Position numbers and translations under genes: made by a program
Assembly: GCA_918797485.1 (NCBI GenBank)
Contig: CAKKNE010000004.1
Coordinates: 2,046,001 to 2,110,000 of the forward strand
DNA length: 64,000 nt
Direction: 5' to 3'
DNA from: Pelagomonas calceolata
Taxonomy: Eukaryota > Sar > Pelagophyceae > Pelagomonadales > Pelagomonadaceae
Shown: one piece after another, positions 56,743 through 64,000 of the stretch
Position numbering within the stretch: position 1 is the stretch's first letter
Layout: each line of letters begins with the position of its first letter
Notes under the pieces: model-generated
Told to the model about the DNA's origin: nothing
Database searches by the model: none
Seen by the model: only the letters and a program-made list of their open reading frames with translations

Positions 56743-59700
56743 ATGGCGACCCGCGAGCTCGAAGCCATCCTCGTGCGCCTCGGCTTGACCCGCTACCTGG
56801 AGAATTGCCGGCGCGAATGCATCGACGACGACTGCCTCGACACGCTCGAGAGAGATGATATTAGGGAGCTTGGCCTGCCGATCGGTCCTGCGCGCAGATT
56901 TGAGGCCGCGCTCGCCGACCGCCGGAGAAGCCGCGGCTCGGCGGAAGTGTCTCCCGTGACGCCCTCGCCGGCGGCGCCGCGACGACCCGAGCCCGCCCAG
57001 CCGCCCGCCGCCGCCGCGCCGCCACTCCCGGCGCCACCGCGCGACGCCTCCGGGGAGACGCTCTGGCCGACGGGGCCGCCGGGCGAAGGCACCCTGTGCG
57101 AGATCTGCATGGATTCGGCCGTCGCGGTGCGCCTCGAGTGCTCTGGCGCGCACGAGTTCTGCGTCGACTGCTTGGATAGGTGGGCGCAGCAGACCGCTCT
57201 TAAGGCACAAGCGCACACCTCGTGCCCTACGTGTCGAGCGCCAGTCGTCAAGGCCGTCGACATCGCGACTGGAGCGCCGAGACCCCTCACCAAACTGGTG
57301 ACCGCGTGGGGCGGCGCCGGGACGCCGGCGGCGCGGGCTCGGCAACGTATCGAAGCGCTCGCGTTCGCCGAGCGGCGGGAGGCGGCTGAGCGCGAGCGGG
57401 CCGCCGCGGCGGCGCTGGCCGAGCGCGAACGCGTCGCGGCCGCCGCACGCGCTGCTGCCGAGGCGGCCGAGCGCGAGCGCCGGCGACGGCAAGCGCCGAC
57501 CGCGATCCTGCGGCGCGAACCGACGCCGCCGCCGCAAAACGCCGAGGTCGACGCGGCCGCCTTCGCGCGCGCGCTCGCCCCCTGGGTCGCCTCGAGGGGC
57601 GGCCGCGTCGCGGCGACGGAACTCTCGCAGTTCTACCGAAGCGAGGCGGCTGGCGGCCTCGTGATCCCCAAGAAGGGCGCACTCAAACTCCTCCAGCCCG
57701 TGGCCGCGGCAGCGGGTTTGCGCGTCTCTCAGACCACCGACTCCGCGTACGTCATCGAGACCGCCCCGGCGCCAAGCCCTGAACCAAGCGTGTCCGGCGG
57801 AACTGCGGTCGCCTTCGCGCGCGCGCTCCGCGGCTGGATCGCTTCTCGCAAAGGTGGCCGGATCGAGGCGAACGAGCTCGCGGAGTTCTATAAGAGTCCG
57901 GCGGCGCGCGGAAGGGGCGCGCTCGCCATTTCTAACCTCGGCGGTCCCCTCAAGCTCCTCCGGCCCGTGGCCGCGGCGGAGGGCCTGCGCATCGTGCAGC
58001 GAACTAATGGACAGCATGCTATCGAGGTCGTCGCGCCGACGGTCGGCGCCGCGGCGCCGCCGGCGTCCCTTCGCGCCGTGGAGGGCGAGATCCTGGCCGT
58101 CGTCGACGACCGCGGCGGCCAGATTGCGTTCGGAGAACTCGCGGAAGCCTACCGAAAGGTCCACGGCAAGGCCATCGACTACCGCGCGCTGGGCTTCGAG
58201 CGGCTGAGGCTGCTCGTCGAGCACCTCCCGGGCATTGACTTCGACCCGCGCGTCACGTCAAAGCCCGTGCACGCTGTCCTACGCCGCGCCGTGGCCGGCG
58301 ACCAGCCGACGACGCGCGACGCCCGCGGCACGGCGCCGCAAAACGTGGGGCCGCCGGCGGCTCTGCGTGCCGTCGAACGCGAGATCCTGACGATTATCGA
58401 CGGTCACGGGCTCAACAACGGGACCGAGATCATGGCCGATAAACTCTGCGGCCGCTACCGAGAGGCCCACGGCAAGGACATCGACTACCGCGCGCTGGGC
58501 TTCAAGAAGTTCAAGCTGCTCGTCGAGCAGCTGCCCTCCCTCATCTGGGTCGCCAAACCCGGCGCCCCTCCCTATGTGAGGCGCTTGCACGCGGCGCCGT
58601 CCGCGGCGACGCCGGCACCCGCTCCTGCAACGACGCCGGCCGCTCCCGCAGCGCCGACGACCCGCGATGGAGTCGTCGACGCGCTTGCGACGTGGATTGG
58701 CGGGTTGCCGCACCCGCGCGCACGGTCGACGGACGTGGACCGCTGGCTGGCGTGGCACCGCGCACGAAGTGACGTCGTGCCCGAGGGCCTCGACTGGCTG
58801 ACTGTCGGCCAGCTCGCGCCGCACGGCCTCCGCAAGCGCCGCGCGACTGAGGGCGTTTTCTGGATCGAAGTCGCGGCGGCGGCGAGCGCGCCCGCGCCGG
58901 TGCCGTCCACGGCGACGTCGGCGCCCGCTCCCGCGGTGCCGGCGGCGCCGGCTTCCGACGGACCCGTAGCGCCGGAGCCGACGGACCCGCTCGCGCTCTT
59001 TATGACGCGGGCCCGCGCGTACGTCGATCGCGCCGGGGCGCTGCTCGGAAACGACGCGCCAGGCGCGACCAAGCTCCCGACGCCGCGCAAGCAGCTTATC
59101 GAGCTATGTGCTCAGCAGTACGGCCTGCGCTTCCAAGACCGAGCCGACGGCGAGCATTGGGTCCTGGTCGATGGCGATCAATGGCTCGCGAGCCAACGGC
59201 AAGCAGTGGAAGCCGCGTTCGACGGCGCCGCGGCACCACCGCCGCCGTCGAGCTCGCGCCGCGGCGAACCCGCCGCACTACGCCGTCTCGAGTCGCGGGC
59301 AATGACCCACGTCCGCGAGCTCCTCTCAGAACGAGGGAGCATCTACATCTCGGACCTCTCCAGACTTTATCGGGAAAAGTACGGCAGCGGGTTCGACTAC
59401 AAGCGGCTCGGCTTCGCGAATATTGGTGCGTTCGTGAGGGAGATGCCGGGCCTGGAGTGGGAGGACGCGGGCGGCGGCGTCGTTAGATTGGCGCAGGCGC
59501 CGCCGCCGGGAAGCTTTCCCGATCAGCCCGCGCCAAGCCGGGAGACTATCCCGCTCGTGTCCGAGATCCGCGACACCGAGGGGATGCGCGCGCTCGCGGC
59601 GTTCGTCGCCAAGTGCCCGCAGGGAAGACTCGCGCTCAGTAAGGACGACGAGGACCCAGACGAAGCGCGATTTGGCCTCAGTAAGGAGACGATTAGGGCG

Positions 59701-60390
59701 CAAGCCAGAAGCGTCGGCCTCGTCGTCCACGAGAACGCCAAGTGCGGCGTATTTACGCTGCTGAGCACGGTGAACAGGCCGGAGAGATGGGCGCTCTTTT
59801 CAGAAGCCGAGGACTTGTCACGGCTGGCGGGCGCGACCGCGGCTCTGGCGCCTTCGGCGGCCGTCGAACCCGCGCCGTTAGCGGCGGTTTTGGCGCCGGT
59901 GCCGGCACCTGCGCCGCGCACCGAAGTTGACAGCGGCTCGATCGCTGTGAGGCTCGCTGCTTTGCGCGCCGCCGGCGTCGTGACGGGAGCAGAAGCCGAA
60001 GAGTTGGCACGACGGGCGCGCGCGGACGAACTCCGGGAACTCCGGGTCCGGGATCCGCCGACGTCGCTCGAGGCGCTCCGGGCCGCGGGTATACCGCCGC
60101 CGCCGCAACCGCGGGAGTCGACGCACCTCCCAGGCTTCGCGCCGGCGACGGCGCCGGCGCCGCGCGAGGAAGGCTGGGTTGAGGGCGGCTCGACGGCGGC
60201 AAGGACCGCGATCGAGGCGCTCCGGGCCGCGGGAGTTCCGCCGCCGCCGCCTCCGCATCCGCGGGAGTCGGTTCATCTCCCAGGCTTCGCGCCGGCGCGA
60301 TTCCGCTCGAGCAGCCCCCTCCACGACGACGCGGCGGCGCTCCGGGAACGGTCGGCTGCTGACGACCGCGCCGAGGCGGGCCTCGAATAA
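56743..60390 (+). CDS. SAM-RING-LOTUS (OST-HTH) repeat protein, putative RNA-associated E3 ligase
   Basis: A 1215-residue protein. Residues 1-60 are a SAM domain (LVRLGLTRYLENCRRECID...DIRELGLP). Residues about 118-168 are a RING finger (CEICMDS...CSGAHEFCVDCLDRW...CPTCRAPV). A coiled coil of ERERAAA words follows. Then come repeated winged-helix units: two HTH repeats (268-342, 352-430; AFARAL.PW.ASRGGR) and two LOTUS domains (441-514, 539-614; DYRALGFERLRLLVEHLPG). Further degenerate units lie near 637, 749 and 944, and a third clear LOTUS domain is at 844-917 (DYKRLGFANIGAFVREMPG). The tail has two copies of EALRAAG.PPPP...ES.HLPGFAPA. LOTUS domains bind RNA, G-quadruplexes or Vasa-type helicases. 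The combination with SAM and RING is not one I recognise. Confidence 0.85.
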   Translation: MATRELEAILVRLGLTRYLENCRRECIDDDCLDTLERDDIRELGLPIGPARRFEAALADRRRSRGSAEVSPVTPSPAAPRRPEPAQPPAAAAPPLPAPPRDASGETLWPTGPPGEGTLCEICMDSAVAVRLECSGAHEFCVDCLDRWAQQTALKAQAHTSCPTCRAPVVKAVDIATGAPRPLTKLVTAWGGAGTPAARARQRIEALAFAERREAAERERAAAAALAERERVAAAARAAAEAAERERRRRQAPTAILRREPTPPPQNAEVDAAAFARALAPWVASRGGRVAATELSQFYRSEAAGGLVIPKKGALKLLQPVAAAAGLRVSQTTDSAYVIETAPAPSPEPSVSGGTAVAFARALRGWIASRKGGRIEANELAEFYKSPAARGRGALAISNLGGPLKLLRPVAAAEGLRIVQRTNGQHAIEVVAPTVGAAAPPASLRAVEGEILAVVDDRGGQIAFGELAEAYRKVHGKAIDYRALGFERLRLLVEHLPGIDFDPRVTSKPVHAVLRRAVAGDQPTTRDARGTAPQNVGPPAALRAVEREILTIIDGHGLNNGTEIMADKLCGRYREAHGKDIDYRALGFKKFKLLVEQLPSLIWVAKPGAPPYVRRLHAAPSAATPAPAPATTPAAPAAPTTRDGVVDALATWIGGLPHPRARSTDVDRWLAWHRARSDVVPEGLDWLTVGQLAPHGLRKRRATEGVFWIEVAAAASAPAPVPSTATSAPAPAVPAAPASDGPVAPEPTDPLALFMTRARAYVDRAGALLGNDAPGATKLPTPRKQLIELCAQQYGLRFQDRADGEHWVLVDGDQWLASQRQAVEAAFDGAAAPPPPSSSRRGEPAALRRLESRAMTHVRELLSERGSIYISDLSRLYREKYGSGFDYKRLGFANIGAFVREMPGLEWEDAGGGVVRLAQAPPPGSFPDQPAPSRETIPLVSEIRDTEGMRALAAFVAKCPQGRLALSKDDEDPDEARFGLSKETIRAQARSVGLVVHENAKCGVFTLLSTVNRPERWALFSEAEDLSRLAGATAALAPSAAVEPAPLAAVLAPVPAPAPRTEVDSGSIAVRLAALRAAGVVTGAEAEELARRARADELRELRVRDPPTSLEALRAAGIPPPPQPRESTHLPGFAPATAPAPREEGWVEGGSTAARTAIEALRAAGVPPPPPPHPRESVHLPGFAPARFRSSSPLHDDAAALRERSAADDRAEAGLE

Positions 60391-60420
60391 TTGTGCTAAG
60401 ATTGTTACCCAGCGACTACC

Positions 60421-63400
60421 TCACACATCGTCGCCGACGGCGTCGCCGCAGCGCGCGCAGAGCGCCGGGTGGTTTGCGAGAGACCCCACGGTGCTATCGT
60501 GGTACCAGCACCGCGCGCAGCGAGCCGTCGACGCCTCGACGACCCCGACCGTCGCGCCCGTGAACGAGTCCGCGGCCGCGACGACGTGCTGGTCGGCGCA
60601 GACGCCGCAGACGGCGTTGCTATCGGCGACGACCTCCACGTCGGACACCAGAAACAGAAACCGCAGGTCGTCGACCGCGTCGGCGACGTCCTTGCCGTGC
60701 GGCGCGATGACCTGAGACGTGTCCGCGAGGCCCGCGAGCGACGCGTCGAATGCCGCGCGCTTCTCTGCGTCAGCTGGAGGGGCCACGACGACCTTCGCAT
60801 CCAACGAAGCGCCCACGAGCTTGTCGCGGCGCGCCGCCTCGAGGGCCCGATTGGCGTCATCGCGCAATTGCCGCCGCGCGTCCCACTTGGCCTCGTCGTG
60901 GGCTTGGAAGGGCGCCAAGGAACCCCGCGTCCACGGCTCCGCGAGGTCGAAGACCGAGCCTCTCTCGCTAGAAAACGCGTCGCCGGCTTTGTAAGGTAAC
61001 GCCTGCCAGAGCTCCTCGGCGAGGTGCGGCAATAGAGGAGCTAATAATCTTGGTAGAGTATTCAAACAAGCGATCAAGACGCTCTGGCACGACCGCCGCC
61101 GCGCCGAGTGCTGCGGACTGACGTAGAGCCGATCCTTCGCGACGTCGAGGTATAACGCGGACAATTCGTTGGTAGCGAACGCAGATAGGGCATTAACAGC
61201 CCGCTGGAACTGGTACTGGTCGTAGGCGTCGTAGCATTCTACTTCGAGGGCGTTCAACCGTCCCAGTAACCACTTGTCTAGCGATGGTAGTGTATCGTAC
61301 TGAGCAGAGGCGTCGTAGGCAGCAAAATCAGCACTACCTTCTTTCGGAACATCAGCGACGTTGCCGACCATATACCTCAACGTATTGCGCAACTTCCGGT
61401 ACTGCTCAAACACCTGCTTGATGGCGTTCGGCCCGATGCGGACATCCGACGAGTAGTCTACCGTGGCGACCCACAGCCTCAAAACGTCGGCCCCATACGC
61501 CGGCTCCTTCTTCAGGTTGTTGCCTCCTTCGATCACTAGTTTCGGATCCACCACATTGCCTAGGGACTTGCTCATCTTGAACCCTTTTTCGTCCAGTACA
61601 AAACCATGGGTCAATACGGAAGAATAGGGCGCTTTATTTCTGCACGCTACGGATGTGAGTAGTGAAGACTGGAACCAGCCCCGATGCTGGTCGCTCCCTT
61701 CGAGGTACAAGTCGGCCGGTTCGTCGTCGCTCTTCCCGAGCTCGGATCTCTGACCAACAACACCGGCCCAGGACGTCCCGGAGTCGAACCAGACGTCCAT
61801 CGTGTCCGTGCCCTTGACGTAGTCGCCCTTATTTGATATCGTATCAGGTAGTAACTCGTCTACCTCGAGCTCGAACCAGACGTTCGTACCCCTTTCTTCG
61901 ACGAGTGATACGATCCTATCCAAGGTCTCATCCGTAACTAAGGGCTCGCCCGTCTCCTTATGATAGAATACAGGTAAAGGTACGCCCCAGGATCTTTGTC
62001 TAGAAATACACCAGTCGCCGCGCAGCTCCGTCATCGCGCTAATTCTATTTTTACCTACCGATGGGGTCCACTCTACTTCATTGATGGCTCTCAGAGCGTC
62101 TTCTCGGAAGCTATCAACAGAAGCGAACCACTGGTCCGTCGCTCTCATCAGCACCGGTTTTTTGGTCCTCCAGTCGTAGGGGTATCTGTGTTCATATGGT
62201 TCTGACAATAAAACCTTGTCGCCTAAGCGCTCCGTGATTTCCTCCGACCCCTTCGTTAGTACGGGTAGGCCCTCCAAGTCAGCACCGGCTTCACTCGTAA
62301 ATTTGCCCGCAGCGTCCACAGGACTGAAGGGAGGCAAGTCATATTTCAGACCGGTCTGGTAGTCGTCCTGGCCGTGTCCTGGTGCGGTGTGGACTAAACC
62401 AGTGCCGCCCTCGGACGTGATGTAGTCTCCCCCCAAAACGACGGACGCGTCTCCTGGGATCGCGTTATTTGGTACTGGTCTGCTATAAGTAGTCCCAACG
62501 AGCGCCTCGCCCTTCAACAAGCCAATCACATTTAATGGAGTGTCGAACTTCGCCGCTAGTTCGTCCACCAAATCTTCGGCGACGATGAGCTTTCGTTCAC
62601 CAGAATCAACTACGGCATACGTCAAATCACCATTGACAGCAACAGCTAAATTCGCGGGCAGGGTCCAGGGCGTCGTCGTCCAGACCGCGAGTTGCACTGG
62701 ATCACTAGTGAGCTTTTGCAATGCTTCACTCTTGGAAGTGACGTCGAGCGCCGCGTAGACGGAGGGCGACGTGTGGCCTGCGTTCGCGCGACGCGTGAGA
62801 CGCGTAGACTCTCGGACGGCCACGCCGACGCCATCGCCGCGACCTTGTCAAAAAGGGACGCCGGCAACAAGTACCATCAGGATATTCTAATTCAGCCTCG
62901 GCCAAGGCAGTGCGACTGGACGGCGAGTACCAGACGGGCTTCAGGCCTCGATAAATGGACCCGCGCTTGAACATCGCCGCGAAGACCCGCAATTGAGCTG
63001 CTTCATATGCCGGCTGCAAGGTCAAGTAAGGCTGGTCCCAATCGGCCCAGACGCCATACCTCTTGAATGACTCCCTTTGCGATTCGACGGTCTCCTGGGC
63101 GAATTGGGCGGCTCGTTCTCTTAACTGTAGAGGTGTGAGCGGCGGCGGCATCTCGCCCGTCTTCTTTTTTATTTTTTTGTTTTTGTCGTTAATTTGCTGT
63201 AAAACTTTGAGCTCGATGGGCAGGCCGTGGCAGTCCCAGCCCGGCACATATCGGACCTTATCTCCTCTCAACATGCGACTGCGATTAATAAAGTCCTTGA
63301 GGATTTTGTTGAGCGCGTGGCCGATGTGCAGGTCGCCGTTCGCGTACGGCGGGCCGTCGTGCAGCGTGAATGCCGTACCGCCTTTCTCCCAGAGCTTCTC

Positions 63401-63634
63401 GTAGATGTTCGTGTCGGTCCAAAATTTTTGGATCTTCGGTTCCGTCTTGACGGCTCCTGCTCTCTGCGGGAACGACGTGTCCGGGAGCAAAACGGTGCCG
63501 CGGTATTTATCCTCATCCGCCACAACTTCCGGTGCTTCGGTGGCGGCCGCTTTCGGCACGGTCAGCCGGCGCGCGACCGGTCGGAGCGCCGCGCACCGCC
63601 TTGCTGCCAGCAGCATCACTGCTGTCCTCCTCAT
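60421..63634 (-). CDS. Isoleucyl-tRNA synthetase, bacterial type, organelle-targeted
   Basis: Exons 63634-62875 and 62777-60421 give 1038 residues. The N-terminus ([20 protein letters not shown], then ARRL) is a mitochondrial/plastid-like presequence. The HIGH motif ([16 protein letters not shown]) is at about 103, with [14 protein letters not shown] after it. The editing domain includes [16 protein letters not shown], the intron falls just before [12 protein letters not shown], and KMSKS ([14 protein letters not shown]) is at about 650. The C-terminal zinc finger CARCWYHDS...CARCGDAVG is the FPG-type finger of bacterial and organellar IleRS. It charges tRNA-Ile and edits valine. It converges on the SAM-RING-LOTUS gene with 30 bp between stops. 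Confidence 0.95.
62778..62874 (-). other. Intron of the isoleucyl-tRNA synthetase gene
   Basis: On the minus strand GTACTTGTTGCC to GCGAACGCAG, 97 nt. Splicing joins EYPDG to HTSPSVY, the sequence expected of IleRS; unspliced, the frame is lost. It contains GCGATGGCGTCGGCGTGG on the coding strand. No terminal inverted repeat or target-site duplication is seen. Confidence 0.88.
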
Positions 63635-64000
63635 CTGCTAGTCCAGCTGGAGCCGCGTTTTGCACGACTGCGGCAGCGCGTTGTCGAGACCGTCAGACAG
63701 CGTAGTCCGAGCACCACGACGCCTACAGCGTATCGCTGCGCACGGCTGACTTAGCGTCTCCAAAAGTGCATCACAGCAACTTTGGGCCCTGGCTCCCGGC
63801 CATTGGTCGCAGGTCCAAGCGCTCCCCGGCGCTCTGGAGGGACGGCTCCGTCGCGCAGAAGGACCGCTGCGGTTTTCTAGTGGCTTACATGCCGCTAGCT
63901 GGTCTCTGAGATTTTGCACGAGCCCTGCGCAACGAGCACCATACAGCTTGCAGCGCAGCTTTTTGAGCCCTCCCAGCACGTCTTCTTGCAGCCGCGCCAG
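63635..64000. other. Upstream region of the IleRS gene, to window edge
   Basis: 366 bp with no supported gene; contains CTAG-box copy 12. Confidence 0.5.
63877..63899 (+). promoter_or_regulatory. CTAG-box element, copy 12
   Basis: CTAGTGGCTTACA, TGC, CGCTAGC. Lies 242 bp from the IleRS ATG; any gene to the right lies outside the window. Confidence 0.7.

Noticed and set aside
62726-62823. Overlapping IleRS reading frames as a programmed frameshift
   Set aside because: A 97-nt GT-AG intron joins the two frames at [12 protein letters not shown] exactly as expected for the family, so no frameshift is needed.
1149-63899. CTAG-box copies as terminal repeats of a MITE
   Set aside because: Copies are only 20-25 bp with no interior sequence, no flanking duplications, variable orientation and a strong bias to upstream regions. 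A decayed mobile origin cannot be fully excluded.
1-64000. Bacterial origin, with operons and Shine-Dalgarno sites
   Set aside because: Spliceosomal introns, E2F, U2AF35, SAS-4, FIG4 and organelle presequences are eukaryotic; no ribosome-binding pattern precedes the starts.
1-64000. tRNA or rRNA genes
   Set aside because: No convincing A/B-box pair, cloverleaf or conserved rRNA stretch was recognised by eye; a covariance search was not possible.

Overview
The window looks like nuclear DNA of a GC-rich, gene-dense eukaryotic alga, most likely a stramenopile of the pelagophyte type (Aureococcus/Pelagomonas-like). This is inference. The grounds are spliceosomal introns, a DNA-transposon-type introner with an 8-bp target-site duplication (the kind described in Aureococcus), a MYND/RING-CH/TPR gene family, algal-type presequences (ArgRS, an SDR-like protein), and a typical eukaryotic set (E2F, U2AF35, SAS-4/CPAP, FIG4, bestrophin, RPAP3). 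Most genes are single-exon. Only four introns were found, and all four carry the word CGATGGCGT.

Layout. 1-8 kb: a partial RPAP3-like cochaperone (-), Mpv17/PMP22 (+), E2F (+), MYND-RINGv-TPR (-), a conserved unknown (+), a small H1-like protein (+), and an ArsH-type flavoprotein (-) split by an introner. 8-28 kb: a TPR/RelA-SpoT-like protein (+), a 4266-residue secreted protein (-) with integrin-alpha-like repeats, and a DExH helicase with a LOTUS-like tail (+). 28-39 kb: an unknown (-), a WD40 protein (+), bestrophin (+), a small zinc protein (+), U2AF35 (-) and SAS-4/CPAP (+). 39-45 kb: a membrane protein, a long gene-poor spacer and a Tudor-like 1124-residue protein, flanked by two complementary halves of one MYND-RINGv-TPR gene. 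45-64 kb: FIG4 (-), two small proteins, arginyl-tRNA synthetase (-), a frameshifted KCTD/BTB gene (+), an AT-rich island, an SDR-like plastid protein (-), a betaine-type N-methyltransferase (+), a SAM-RING-LOTUS protein (+) and isoleucyl-tRNA synthetase (-).

Organisation. Convergent neighbours are packed with about 20-70 bp between stop codons. Many upstream regions, especially between divergent genes, carry a short conserved element: CTAGTGTCTTACA, a few variable bases, then CGCTAGC. There are twelve good copies, none inside a coding region, mostly 35-270 bp from a start codon, in either orientation, once as a head-to-head pair. This is the least explained and most interesting signal here and is probably a bidirectional promoter element.

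The genes do not form one pathway. Themes that recur are RNA biology (U2AF35, LOTUS helicase, LOTUS-RING protein, two aminoacyl-tRNA synthetases), the flagellum/centriole and cell cycle (SAS-4, E2F), and membranes and surface (giant FG-GAP protein, bestrophin, FIG4, Mpv17). Functions come from motif recognition by eye; no database search was run.
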